From Methanomethylovorans sp. PtaU1.Bin093 (GTDB taxonomy: Archaea; Halobacteriota; Methanosarcinia; Methanosarcinales; Methanosarcinaceae): a stretch of 52,932 nucleotides of DNA. Made by a program: the position numbers and the translations under genes. This document shows, in pieces, positions 24,831 through 34,569 of the stretch; within the stretch, counting starts at the first letter, position 1; the number at the start of each line of letters is the position of its first letter. Under the pieces are notes generated by a model, which saw nothing but the letters and a program-made list of their open reading frames with translations, was not told the origin of the DNA and ran no database searches. The stretch covers positions 1 through 52,932 of the forward strand of contig NZ_MVQX01000030.1 in assembly GCF_002067275.1 (NCBI RefSeq), in the 5' to 3' direction.

Positions 24831-24912
24831 CATGTTCATGAGGAAACTTGAGTGTATTGTTAATTGAAAATACCCAATGTTGCCGAAATGTTAATGTGCC
24901 TGAGGTTTTGCA

Positions 24913-27900
24913 ATGCGAGCTCAAACAAGATTAATGATCCTATTCCTGATGCTTCTTTCATTAAGTATGTCTGCCATGGCTTTAACCATAGAGTTGTACC
25001 CTTTACATGTCCAGAACAGTGCAGGAGATAATGTGAGTGTAACAGTCAAGGTCACAGATAACTCCACACCTTTGAACAATGTGCTTGTGAATTTCATAAC
25101 GGGTCTTGGCAACCTGAACTCAGCCTCAACATTAACCAATGCATCCGGGTATGGTCGGATATTTCTTACAACAACAGAGTCGGGCATTGCAACAGTTAAT
25201 GCAAGCGTAGGAAGTGCTTCTGCTATTACGAACATAACTTTTTCTCCTCTGAGTCCCCAAAGTATAATGATAACCGAATCAAGTAACCCGGTCACTGCAG
25301 GCAACATTAACAATATTACAATCTGCATGCTGGATCAGTTCGGGAACGTCAATGACACTGCTACCCTTACCTTGAACATCACTCTTGAAGATGTTTTCGG
25401 CAATGTTATCCATGAAACTGGGATTATGAGAACATCTCATACATTGACTCATATAGAGGCCAACAGTACCGATATTATCCTCAGAAATTCAGTAACAGAT
25501 GACAAAAACATAACTTTGAAAATAAATTCTACTATTGCAGGTAATATCAACATTTTTGCATCGTGTGGGGGTGTAAGTATCTCAAAGGATATTGAAGTTC
25601 AGCCAGCTGCACCCTCTAGGATAGGTTTATGGTATAATGATGAATATACTGTCAACACTACTTCGAGCATTACTGTACGCGTTTATGATACTTTTGACAA
25701 TCCTGTAAATAATTCCGTTGTCCTATTTAATGCAACACCCCCAGCACAGACCCCATATAACAGTCCAAATGAATATAATTCCCTTCTTTTCAGTAACCTT
25801 ACTTACATTACTGGAATTGATGGGCTTGCTTTCACTTCATTCAGAACAGATAAAAGAGCAGGCGAGAACATCATCAGCATTACAGTTGACAATACTTCTG
25901 TGGGTGGTTATGTCACAATAACAGGGCTTGCAGATGTGGTCGACAATCTTTTCCTTACCACTTCCCCTACATCTGCTTATGCTAACAACGAAGATATATA
26001 CAGGCTTACAGCTCAGGCTGCTGATCAGTTCCTCAATCCAATTATTCCTAAAGGGTTCCCGATCAAAGAACAGGTTGTTTTCTATAGTGGCAACAGTTCT
26101 ACAATAGTTCCTCTAAATCAACAGGGAAAAGCAAGCACTCAGGTAGGCCCTACTCCTTTCGTAGAAAATGTCAGTATCAATGCTATCTACAGAAATGCCA
26201 GCGGCTATACTAATATCACTAATTCCACAATATTGGAGTTTATACCAGGTTCTAACTTAACTCTTAATATCTACGCTTCACACGAAACTCTGCTTGCAAG
26301 GGGTTTGAACGGCAATCATGAAAGCCAGATCAAAGTGGTTGCAATAGATCAATGGGGACATGCCTTGCCCGGAATAAACATTACTGTCAGCAGTACTAAC
26401 GCTACACTGGGTAACCTTTCGATGAGTGGTGTCAATGCCACGACCATAAACGCAACTACCAATGATATTGGTAAAGTGACTTTGCAGTTCTTCTGTAGTA
26501 ATGTTCCAGGAAATACTACTATTGTTGCCACATCAGGTAATGTGACCTCGTTCATTCCAATCACAGTCAAAGACGTACCTTTTCTAAGTACATCCATCAA
26601 TGTGGAACCTGAATCTCTGAAATCCGGTGATATTGTCAATGTTACTACTGTTGTATCCATCGAAGGTGATCTTCAGATCACAAGACCGGCTGCAAATGCC
26701 GTACTTGTGTTGGACCGTTCGGGTAGTATGGACCCGGACTATTATGCAGGTACACCAATGGATGTGGTGCTTGTTCTCGACCGTTCAGGCAGTATGAGAG
26801 ACGACGGATTAAATCCACCCCAACCAATGACAAATGTAAAAAATGCTGCAAAAGATTTCCTGGATAATCTGGTGTCCAACTCAAACGTTGGACTTGTCTC
26901 ATTTTCAAGTTCTGCTTCGACCGACAGACCCCTGACTTTGATGAATTCCTATGACAATAAGACTAGTCTCAAAACTGCAATAACTGCATTGAACCCCAGT
27001 GGAATGACAGCCATAGGTGATGCGATGGCTGCAGCTAACAATCTCCTCGTAACCGGCAGAGCCGATACAAGAAAGGTCATAGTGCTTCTCACAGATGGTG
27101 TGTGTAATGCTGGTTCCGACCAGGAGTGTACTAATGCTATTTCATTATCAAAAGTGAACGGTATAACAGTTTATACGATAGGCCTTGGAACAAACCTTGA
27201 TGAGCCGTTATTGCAAAAGATAGCATTTGAAACAGATGGCAGATATTACAATGCACCAACAAGCTCTGATCTGAAAAAGGTATATGATTCAATAGCTCAG
27301 GATATATGTGATTATGACATCACTGATATTGAATACGGCACTGAGGGTTTCACTCCTTATGACTATACAGCACAAGGTAGTGTAACTGGTAGCAGTGTAT
27401 TCACCGATACATTCTCAGTAAACAGGACCATCAATGATCTGAAGGTCCAGCTTGATTGGACCAATAATATTAAAGATCTAGATCTGGAGCTTATTGCTCC
27501 AGATGGTACTAGACATGGCATGGGTTACAATACCATAGGCTATTATCCCAATTCCACCGCCACATCTTCCGAATACATATGGACATCTCCATTGTCATAT
27601 ACTTACCCTGATTACGATGCAGATTCCGTTCTCACAGGTAACTGGACTGTCCGTGTACAAGGTTCCGGTACTGGCACAGAAAATTTCAGGATCAGGACAT
27701 ACATCGACAAAAAAAGTGCAACAAAGATAGCATCTCACTCTTTTATATCAAGTTTTGATGAAAGCAGAGGAGACAATGCCGGTCTGGTGCTCTACAGTTT
27801 CGATTCCGTAACAAATAATGGCTCTCAGGCAAGCTACGTAAGAAACGACAGTACTTGGGTGGGCTATTTCACTGTGGATGATGATGCTAACTATTATTTC

Positions 27901-30456
27901 AATTTGAGCTGGAATGATAGCAGCAAACTTGGCCTGGCTCTTTATGAGGGCATTGACCTGCTGGCTTCATCGAACAGTACCACACATTTCTGCAGCGTAA
28001 GCTCTCCTCTTTACGCTGGGAATACATACCATATTGAGGTGAGCAAATATTCCGGAACTCAGAACGATACGGCATTTGATGTTTCTGTATCAAGTAAAGA
28101 TCTCAGGACTGTGATAGCCACGTATTATGACAGTACCGGAGGAGGTGGAACACCTAAATATAGGAAATGGAATGAACAGAAGTGGTCTGATGAGCAATCG
28201 GCAAATTATGTTGGTGGCAGACCGAACTTTATCGTAACTGCACCTTCACCAAATAAACCAGAAATGATCATGGGAACATTAGACGACCAGAGAGATATCA
28301 ATGTACAGGTATGGGACGGTACTGCCTGGGGATCAGTTAGGGAATTTTCAGCGAATGCCGACTCTGCAGAAAGAAGAGGTTTTGATATTGCATATGAACA
28401 GGCATCTGGAGATGCTTTGATAGCATATATGGATATGAATATCGATGATGGCATTCCAAGGTACAGAACGTGGAACGGAGCTTCATGGTCTTCTGCAGGT
28501 GCTGCAAATGCCATCACAGCAGGTGCTGAAGATGTGGGTTGGGTAAAAATGGCTTCTGATCCGCTTTCAGACGAGATGATACTTGTAACGCTAGATGATA
28601 CTCTGGACATGCGGGCTCAGGTATGGAACGGAAACAGCTGGGGTAATGGTATATCAATAACTAACAATGCAGAGAGTTACGAATACCAGTGCTTTGATGT
28701 TATCTATGAGCAGCAAACAGGCCGTGCATTTGTAGTCTGGGCAGATGGAACCACTGACACAGTGAAGTATCGTATCTGGAACGGCAACTCATGGAGCAGT
28801 GAAAATACTTTGTACTCCTATGGCTCAAGTGGCGTTTACTGGATAAAAATGGCAGCAGATCCCAATTCCAATAATATTATCATGGCTATGGAGGATTCAG
28901 CTTCTGATGTCTATGTAGCTGTCTGGAATGGTGTTACGTGGTCTTCACGTATGAGAGTTGAAACATCCGTATCTGAATATAGCAGAAGGAGTGTGGATGT
29001 TGCCTTTGAACAGCAAAGTGGCAGAGGTATGGTTGTGTGGGGAGATCCAAGTACAGTTCCCAAATACAGGATATGGGACGGTGCATGGAGCTCTGAGGCA
29101 TCAGCATTTGACCTTCAGGGCAGTGGTTATACCAGGTGGGTACAATTGACACCTGATCCTCTGTCAAATGAGATGTTCCTCATGACCTCCGATGGTGCCA
29201 GTGATATTAACATACAAAAATGGGATGGAACCAGATGGAGCATTGCATCTGAAGTGGAAACAAGTTCATCATATTCCTATGAGTGTTTTGATCTTGATTT
29301 CACTGTTCAGGATTCTTCAATAGAGAGTACACCAGTCACATGGACAGAATGGAGAGCAAGTGTTATATCTACTCTTCAAAATGATTCGCTTTCACATCTG
29401 AACAATGCTATTGATACCATGACAGCTGATGGGCTGACCGCCATAGATGAAGGACTCTGCGAGGCTAACGAAGAACTTTACCCTATAGACGGCAATTCAA
29501 CAATAGTTATCATGACCGACGGTATTGATAATGCAGGTTATCATTCTCTTATGCTGGAGGCTCTAAAAGCTAAGGAGAAGAACACTGTGATCTATACGGT
29601 TGGATTTGGGAATAATGAGTCTGATGTAGATCCTGTGCTTTCTGAGATCGCAGGTCTTACAGGTGGAGAGTATTATTTTGCACCAAATTCCAGTGTCCTG
29701 GAGAATATTTTCAAGGGTATTGCCGACCAGATCACAGACTTTGCAGCTAATGGGCCAGTTTTGAATATTCACATACCTCGTAATTATAGAACACCATACA
29801 CATTGGCAAAGGCCACATACATTTCTGGAAGCAGTAACAATACAGTAGGTAACAGAAGTTCTTTTGTTATTCCCAAACCTCCAAAGCAAGGTAATGCAGA
29901 ACCAGTTATTACAACTCTGAATGACAGGTCAGTCCTTACATGGCAGCTTCCGAACCTAAGTCCAGGTGAAAAATGGGGAATCTGGTATCAGATGATCTTA
30001 CAAGGTTCAGGTTATGTTCCTCTCATCATGCCACAGTCCAATATTAACTATATTGACCTGAACGGTACGAATGTTACAGTATCCGTGCCAGCTGGAGCAG
30101 GTGGTTTTATTTCAGGTAACTCAGGAGGCATAACATCCTCTCCAATAAGTATCTCTTTGATCGCTGATAAATCCATGCTTTTAATAAATGAGCCCTCTGA
30201 GCTGGAACTGTCTGTAAAGGATGCCAAGACCGGTGACCCTGCCGTAGCTACTGTGATCATTTATACTAATCTTGGTTTCTTCAATAATTACGAGAATCCT
30301 ATTGTCATGTATGATGTGAGTGGTGCAGATAAATTGAATTTCTCAAGTGCTACTGCGGGGAACGCTTATGTTACAGCTCATTTATGGAATAACCAGAGCA
30401 TAAGTGATGATGCACTACTTGTGGTCAGACCAAAGGGGATGATCAGGATCAAATAG
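24913..30456 (+). CDS. Giant secreted surface protein with nested VWA domains
   Basis: 1847 aa with a Sec signal peptide (hydrophobic to about residue 23, AMA-L cleavage). Residues 25-560 are about five Ig-like/Big-type beta domains rich in N-x-S/T sequons. At 601 and 623 are two MIDAS motifs, DRSGSM, 22 residues apart. The second opens a complete VWA (to about 800, with GMTAIGDAM and LLTDG). A P-domain-like beta sandwich (about 800-925), a PPC-like domain (about 930-1070) and four repeats of about 100 residues with KYRxWNG and VWNG motifs (about 1075-1470) follow. Residues 1477-1620 are the C-terminal part of another VWA (GLTAIDEG with T1509, MTDG with D1536), which lacks its own DxSxS. A beta domain and a Big-type domain end the protein. 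No LPXTG, PGF or membrane anchor is visible. Likely an extracellular adhesin or matrix protein. Confidence 0.85.
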   Translation: MRAQTRLMILFLMLLSLSMSAMALTIELYPLHVQNSAGDNVSVTVKVTDNSTPLNNVLVNFITGLGNLNSASTLTNASGYGRIFLTTTESGIATVNASVGSASAITNITFSPLSPQSIMITESSNPVTAGNINNITICMLDQFGNVNDTATLTLNITLEDVFGNVIHETGIMRTSHTLTHIEANSTDIILRNSVTDDKNITLKINSTIAGNINIFASCGGVSISKDIEVQPAAPSRIGLWYNDEYTVNTTSSITVRVYDTFDNPVNNSVVLFNATPPAQTPYNSPNEYNSLLFSNLTYITGIDGLAFTSFRTDKRAGENIISITVDNTSVGGYVTITGLADVVDNLFLTTSPTSAYANNEDIYRLTAQAADQFLNPIIPKGFPIKEQVVFYSGNSSTIVPLNQQGKASTQVGPTPFVENVSINAIYRNASGYTNITNSTILEFIPGSNLTLNIYASHETLLARGLNGNHESQIKVVAIDQWGHALPGINITVSSTNATLGNLSMSGVNATTINATTNDIGKVTLQFFCSNVPGNTTIVATSGNVTSFIPITVKDVPFLSTSINVEPESLKSGDIVNVTTVVSIEGDLQITRPAANAVLVLDRSGSMDPDYYAGTPMDVVLVLDRSGSMRDDGLNPPQPMTNVKNAAKDFLDNLVSNSNVGLVSFSSSASTDRPLTLMNSYDNKTSLKTAITALNPSGMTAIGDAMAAANNLLVTGRADTRKVIVLLTDGVCNAGSDQECTNAISLSKVNGITVYTIGLGTNLDEPLLQKIAFETDGRYYNAPTSSDLKKVYDSIAQDICDYDITDIEYGTEGFTPYDYTAQGSVTGSSVFTDTFSVNRTINDLKVQLDWTNNIKDLDLELIAPDGTRHGMGYNTIGYYPNSTATSSEYIWTSPLSYTYPDYDADSVLTGNWTVRVQGSGTGTENFRIRTYIDKKSATKIASHSFISSFDESRGDNAGLVLYSFDSVTNNGSQASYVRNDSTWVGYFTVDDDANYYFNLSWNDSSKLGLALYEGIDLLASSNSTTHFCSVSSPLYAGNTYHIEVSKYSGTQNDTAFDVSVSSKDLRTVIATYYDSTGGGGTPKYRKWNEQKWSDEQSANYVGGRPNFIVTAPSPNKPEMIMGTLDDQRDINVQVWDGTAWGSVREFSANADSAERRGFDIAYEQASGDALIAYMDMNIDDGIPRYRTWNGASWSSAGAANAITAGAEDVGWVKMASDPLSDEMILVTLDDTLDMRAQVWNGNSWGNGISITNNAESYEYQCFDVIYEQQTGRAFVVWADGTTDTVKYRIWNGNSWSSENTLYSYGSSGVYWIKMAADPNSNNIIMAMEDSASDVYVAVWNGVTWSSRMRVETSVSEYSRRSVDVAFEQQSGRGMVVWGDPSTVPKYRIWDGAWSSEASAFDLQGSGYTRWVQLTPDPLSNEMFLMTSDGASDINIQKWDGTRWSIASEVETSSSYSYECFDLDFTVQDSSIESTPVTWTEWRASVISTLQNDSLSHLNNAIDTMTADGLTAIDEGLCEANEELYPIDGNSTIVIMTDGIDNAGYHSLMLEALKAKEKNTVIYTVGFGNNESDVDPVLSEIAGLTGGEYYFAPNSSVLENIFKGIADQITDFAANGPVLNIHIPRNYRTPYTLAKATYISGSSNNTVGNRSSFVIPKPPKQGNAEPVITTLNDRSVLTWQLPNLSPGEKWGIWYQMILQGSGYVPLIMPQSNINYIDLNGTNVTVSVPAGAGGFISGNSGGITSSPISISLIADKSMLLINEPSELELSVKDAKTGDPAVATVIIYTNLGFFNNYENPIVMYDVSGADKLNFSSATAGNAYVTAHLWNNQSISDDALLVVRPKGMIRIK
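28140..29320 (+). repeat. Four ~100-residue W-rich repeats in the surface protein
   Basis: The encoded segment repeats about every 300 bp: PKYRKWNEQKWSDEQSANY, PRYRTWNGASWSSAGAANA, VKYRIWNGNSWSSENTLYS, PKYRIWDGAWSSEASAFD. Each is followed by a W(V/I)KMA-DP-S-EMI strand set and a second module with QVWDGTAWG, QVWNGNSWG, AVWNGVTWS or QKWDGTRWS. Two WNG modules per unit suggest a beta-propeller or a row of beta domains. The fold cannot be assigned by eye. Confidence 0.75.
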
Positions 30457-30489
30457 AGAGAATTGTTATAACGAATCTTTTTAAATGAG

Positions 30490-30523
30490 AGGTTGCTTTA
30501 TTCAACCTTATGCTTTTATTTTT
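30490..30523 (+). terminator. Probable terminator of the surface protein gene
   Basis: AGGTTG (30490-30495) and CAACCT (30503-30508) form a 6-bp hairpin with a 7-nt loop, followed by a T-rich run (TGCTTTTATTTTTG). It is 34 bp after the stop codon. Archaeal termination mostly needs the T-rich part. Confidence 0.45.
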
Positions 30524-31087
30524 GTATTGATGTTCCTTTTAAAGTTCAAGCAACTCCCAGTTATTTCTAATTATATCTTGAAATTAAGCAGAGATGCACT
30601 TTTCGAAATCTATTTCGGTAAATATTTAGGGCCCTTTGAAAGTAGAACTCATTTTTAGGATTAATATAACTTATTTTCTCTATCTTAGTACCAATCCATA
30701 TTCTCCCTTCAAATGTACATCACAAAACAAGGTTAATTTTCATTTTACTCTCAAATATTGTCTTATTTCTCTTTTAGTGGTATATTCATCCTTTATTTAT
30801 TTTGACTTGGATGTTTAAAAAAACAGTAACAATAGCCTGTATATCAATAGGTGGCCATTAAAGGATTCTTAATACTTTATTTGTGTATTAGAGTTAAATA
30901 GGTCCTGATTTGCGTAATTAATCAATTATTAAGATGTACTTTTTATGGGGGAGGTATTATTGACTGCTTACAGTTAGAAATAGCCTCAATAAATCCTCCA
31001 TTTGAATGTTAGTTCAAAAGAACCCTAAAATATTAAGAACAATACCTTCGACGTAGTAACAGTTAGTGTTTAACTATTTTAGAATAA
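30524..31087. other. A/T-rich intergenic region without a supported gene
   Basis: About 560 bp between the surface protein terminator and the pilin promoter. The only open frame of note (60 codons at 30636-30818) has no ribosome binding site and an unlikely composition. A strong Shine-Dalgarno-like GGGGGAGGT at about 30950 heads only a ten-codon frame (MGEVLLTAYS). It may be a long regulatory region, or the place where a gene has decayed. Confidence 0.4.
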
Positions 31088-31095
31088 TTTATATA
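31088..31095 (+). promoter_or_regulatory. TATA box of the stand-alone pilin gene
   Basis: TTTATATA lies 24-31 bp before ATG 31119, so transcription should begin at about the ATG (leaderless). GAGGT directly abuts the ATG with no spacer and would not work as a normal ribosome binding site. Confidence 0.6.
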
Positions 31096-31118
31096 TTTAG
31101 TATTCTGTAATTCGAGGT

Positions 31119-31769
31119 ATGGGCCAAAAACGATCTTTTCCCTACTTTATGCAAGTCCGGTTCACAGACCAGGGAATAAGTCCTGTAGTAGGGACTTTGC
31201 TGATGCTGGCTATTACAATGTTGCTTATAGGAATCACTGCTGTCTCACTTGCCGGAGTACCTAACCCTTTAAAAAAGGGGTTAACAGCAGATGTGGAACT
31301 AGAATTAATAGAGGGCGGCATACCGAATGAGGTCAGATACAAGGAAAATCTCATAACACTGGCACATAATGGAGGTGATCCCCTACCCCTTGAAAACATA
31401 AGGATAGTTATTATTGGACAGGGTAGCAGTTATACCGGGGTGGTGGCGCATGGAGGAAGAATTGTCAATGGAGATGTGCAGGTAACATACCTTGATCTAT
31501 GTTCCACAGGAAAAGAAACACATTACGCCAAAAGGAACTCCTGTATAGCAGATGGTTATTGGTCTGCAGGAGAAGTGATCGTTCTTAACGGTGACGATGG
31601 TCTGGGTCACAATTCAACTGTAAGTGTGCAAGTCGGAAGCATCACCAATACTTCAAACAACTTCGGTTTGAAGAAGGGAACAGAAATTATCGTGAAGATC
31701 ATAGAAAGTCCATCCAACAGGCTGATCTCAAGCTGTGATGCAAAAGTCATGGCTGCAAAGAAGAGATAA
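31119..31769 (+). CDS. Archaeal type IV pilin (pilin N-terminal domain)
   Basis: 216-aa protein with the archaeal pilin N-terminal domain: after a basic leader, TDQGISPVVGTLLMLAITML gives the cleavage region and the hydrophobic helix (about residues 17-45). The ectodomain is beta-rich with two Cys (DLCSTGKE and RNSCIADG, likely a disulphide) and N-x-S/T sites. This is a main-type pilin or adhesin subunit, of the DUF1628 kind seen in Methanosarcinales. It is transcribed from its own promoter, 660 bp after the large surface protein, and is followed 37 bp later by an unrelated helicase. No pilus ATPase or membrane platform gene is in the window. Confidence 0.88.
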   Translation: MGQKRSFPYFMQVRFTDQGISPVVGTLLMLAITMLLIGITAVSLAGVPNPLKKGLTADVELELIEGGIPNEVRYKENLITLAHNGGDPLPLENIRIVIIGQGSSYTGVVAHGGRIVNGDVQVTYLDLCSTGKETHYAKRNSCIADGYWSAGEVIVLNGDDGLGHNSTVSVQVGSITNTSNNFGLKKGTEIIVKIIESPSNRLISSCDAKVMAAKKR

Positions 31770-31806
31770 CCCAAATTATTAGTACAGAAAGGTATAAGGT
31801 AGTGCG

Positions 31807-33984
31807 ATGAGCGGACAGAGAGGATACTTACGCTATTTCCCCAAGGAACACTGTTATCCTAACCAACAGGATGCTATGGAAAAGATATATTCTGCACTTC
31901 TAAGAAAGGAGATCATACTTTTCGAGGGAGCATGCGGTACTGGCAAGACCCTCAGTTCTCTTGCCCCTGCACTCAATGTAGGTAAGCAGCTGCAGAAAAC
32001 TGTGATCATTGCAACTAACGTCCACCAGCAGATGGTGCAGTTCATCAACGAGGCAAGGGAGATAAAGCAGGGAAATGATGTCAAGGTGGCGGTGGTAAAG
32101 GGTAAGGCTGCCATGTGCCCCCATGAAGTAGACTATGAGGAATGCCGGATCAAAAGGGACAATACCTTTGAGCTGATAGAACTGGAAAAGGAACTTGATC
32201 TGAAGAAAAAGGAGCTTAAGTCTGCATCAGAAAACTACAAACGCTCCAAGGATCCGGCGCTCATAGCTTTAAGAGATGCATTGTTCAACGAAATAGAGGC
32301 AGGTGAACAAAAGGCTCGTGGTATAAGGGAGAGGGCATGCAATGATCTTTATGAGGTACTGCGCTTTGAAAGTGAGGTGTTCAGGCAGTGGCTTTTCGCT
32401 GATGTGCGCACTCCTGAGGAGATTAACGAGTACGCCACAAAAAGAGGTATGTGTGGCTATGAACTGTTGAAAAGGGAATTAAAGTATGCAGATCTCATTA
32501 TTTGTAATTTTCACCATGTACTGAGTGCCGAGATATTTGCAACATTGCTTACCTGGCTGGATAAGGAGCCCCAGGATGTTATAGTGATCTTTGACGAAGC
32601 ACATAACCTGGAATCTGCAGCACGTTCACATTCATCAATGACCATCACCGAGCATACCATTGAAAAAGCCATCTCAGAGATAGAAGCCGATCAGGACCAG
32701 ATGCCTGAAAGCCGTGCAGTTGAATTGTTCAAAATATTAAATGAAATCATAAGGGAAACATACAACAACAGGTTCAAGTTCGGTGAAAGGGAAAGGGTGG
32801 GCCGGCTCTGGTATGATATGCGCATCAGTGATCCCTATGAGCGTAATGACTTGATAAGGGGCAGGTTCATGAGGCAGGCCCTGGAACTTGGTTTTAAGGA
32901 TGAGGCTGCCATACAGCTTGTGCTCTCCGAGGCAAGTGAGTTCGGACAAACACTTGACGAGGAGTACAAAGAACAATATAAGAAAGGCTTAAGTAAAGTA
33001 CTGAAAAGGTCACATATTCGCCATGCTGCAGATTTCCTATCCTCTTATCTCGTACTGTCTAACGATTATAGATACTATCCCATCATGAATGTGCGCAGGG
33101 ACCCAAACGATCAGATCTATGGGCGTCTGGAGCTCTTCACCTGTATTCCCAGCAATGTAACAGAACCCCTTTTTGCTTCTGTGTTCTCAGTCATTCTTAT
33201 GTCCGCCACACTGAGGCCCTTTGATATGGTGAAGGCTACCCTGGGTATAAAGCGGGAAACGTGCGAGCTTTCATACATGACATCATTTCCCCCTGAAAGA
33301 CGTCTTACCATAGCTGTAGATGTTCCTCCTTTATTTGCAAGAAGCAGGGACGACCCTCATGCTCTGGAGGCTGTGGAGCAAGTACTGGTAGATTCCATCG
33401 AAAATTCGAGAGGCAATGTAATCATCTTTTTCCAGAGTGCAGCTGAAGCCAGAAGATACTATTCAAAACTTGGTGACAAACTGAACGTGCCTGTGTTCCT
33501 GGATGAGGCCGGGGTGTCTTCCCATGAAGTGAGAGAAGCTTTCTTTGAACTTGGGGAGAAAGGAGGAAAAGGTGTGCTTTTCTCATATCTCTGGGGTACG
33601 TTGAGCGAAGGGGTGGATTTCCGGGATGGCAGGGGCAGAACTGTTATTATCGTAGGTGTCGGTTATCCGGCCCTCAATGACAGGATGAATGCCGTGGAGT
33701 CAGCTTATGACCATTCCTACGGGGCCGGAGCCGGATGGGACTATGCGGTGCAGATACCTACGATCCGTAAGATACGACAGGCCATGGGCAGGGTCGTGCG
33801 TTCTCCTATGGATCATGGAGTGAGGATATTGCTTGACGGACGCTTCCTCACAGATTCGCGTCAAAGATATGGAAAGTTCGCTGTTTTTGAGATCTTTCCT
33901 CCTGATGAGAGGGAGGAGTTTGTAGATGTTCAACCGGAAAAAGTGAAGTTCTCCTTGATGAACTTCTTCCAGGATAATTCATAA
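31807..33984 (+). CDS. XPD/DinG-family DNA helicase with Fe-S domain
   Basis: 725-aa superfamily 2 helicase of the Rad3/XPD/DinG group that unwinds DNA 5' to 3'. Motif I is GACGTGKT at 41-48 and motif II DEAH at 263-266. The four-Cys Fe-S cluster is provided by C104, C113, C178 and C216, interrupted by a charged helical stretch (ELEKELDLKKKELKSASENY). Motif III is MSATL near 455, the C-terminal motor contains SYLWGTLSEGVDFRD, and motif VI is QAMGRVVRSPMDHG. The arch-type insertion lies between Fe-S domain and motif II as well as beyond it. Role is nucleotide excision repair or replication restart, not distinguishable here. It lies after the pilin gene with a 37-bp gap. Confidence 0.92.
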   Translation: MSGQRGYLRYFPKEHCYPNQQDAMEKIYSALLRKEIILFEGACGTGKTLSSLAPALNVGKQLQKTVIIATNVHQQMVQFINEAREIKQGNDVKVAVVKGKAAMCPHEVDYEECRIKRDNTFELIELEKELDLKKKELKSASENYKRSKDPALIALRDALFNEIEAGEQKARGIRERACNDLYEVLRFESEVFRQWLFADVRTPEEINEYATKRGMCGYELLKRELKYADLIICNFHHVLSAEIFATLLTWLDKEPQDVIVIFDEAHNLESAARSHSSMTITEHTIEKAISEIEADQDQMPESRAVELFKILNEIIRETYNNRFKFGERERVGRLWYDMRISDPYERNDLIRGRFMRQALELGFKDEAAIQLVLSEASEFGQTLDEEYKEQYKKGLSKVLKRSHIRHAADFLSSYLVLSNDYRYYPIMNVRRDPNDQIYGRLELFTCIPSNVTEPLFASVFSVILMSATLRPFDMVKATLGIKRETCELSYMTSFPPERRLTIAVDVPPLFARSRDDPHALEAVEQVLVDSIENSRGNVIIFFQSAAEARRYYSKLGDKLNVPVFLDEAGVSSHEVREAFFELGEKGGKGVLFSYLWGTLSEGVDFRDGRGRTVIIVGVGYPALNDRMNAVESAYDHSYGAGAGWDYAVQIPTIRKIRQAMGRVVRSPMDHGVRILLDGRFLTDSRQRYGKFAVFEIFPPDEREEFVDVQPEKVKFSLMNFFQDNS

Positions 33985-34066
33985 CGAAGATCTCAGGATA
34001 ATTTATATCATGTATGGGTCATAAACTTATAAAACGTAATTTTCAAAATTTACAGGAGTGTATACA

Positions 34067-34495
34067 ATGGGACTTGAAGACCTGATGAAAGAAGTTTCCA
34101 CTGAACTTGAAAGACTTGTAAGCACCAAGACAGTGGTTGGAGATGCCGTAACAATTGGTGATACGACAATCATTCCTGTGACCAAAGTGTCCTTTGGTTT
34201 CGGTACAGGCGGTGGAGAGGGTAAGAGCAAAGACAATGAAGAAGGTTTTGGTGGTGGCGGCGCAGCAGGCGCAAAGATAGAGCCTGTGGCTTTTATAGTC
34301 ATATCCAAGGAAGAAACCCGTTTGATGTCTATTTCCGGAAAATCTGATATTGGTGTCCTTCTTGAATCAGTTCCGGGTCTGATCGAGAAGATCAAGACCA
34401 TGAAGGGAAAAAAGGACAAGGGAAAAGACAACAATGATTCAGATGCAGCTGATGAAAGTGAAGGATCTGTTGAAATCGAGGTAGAAGAACAGTAA
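34067..34495 (+). CDS. GerW/YtfJ family protein
   Basis: 142-aa protein with the GerW/YtfJ pattern: LMKEVSTELERLVSTKTVVGD, a strand TTIIPVTKVSFGFGTGGGEG (both shown in part), a glycine-rich insert GFGGGGAAGAKIEPVAFIVI and a C-terminal helix, then an acidic tail (DAADESEGSVEIEVEEQ). AGGAG lies 9 nt before ATG 34067. GerW is best known from spore-forming Firmicutes, where ytfJ is a neighbour of ytfI (DUF2953); here the same pair appears in an archaeon that does not sporulate. No catalytic motif is known. Confidence in the family is high. Confidence 0.9.
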   Translation: MGLEDLMKEVSTELERLVSTKTVVGDAVTIGDTTIIPVTKVSFGFGTGGGEGKSKDNEEGFGGGGAAGAKIEPVAFIVISKEETRLMSISGKSDIGVLLESVPGLIEKIKTMKGKKDKGKDNNDSDAADESEGSVEIEVEEQ

Positions 34496-34569
34496 ACCAG
34501 ATAGAGATCACAGAATCATATATCTATTGATCCCTGTACTTTGGCATCCTTTCTTTGTTCGGGCATACT

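Noticed and set aside
30636..30818. 60-codon open frame in the A/T-rich gap
   Set aside because: No ribosome binding site, Phe/Tyr/Ser-rich composition expected of random A/T-rich DNA, and no recognisable family.
31807..33984. Helicase as part of a defence system with the neighbouring pilin
   Set aside because: The helicase has all motifs of the ordinary XPD/DinG repair family and no defence-type neighbours.
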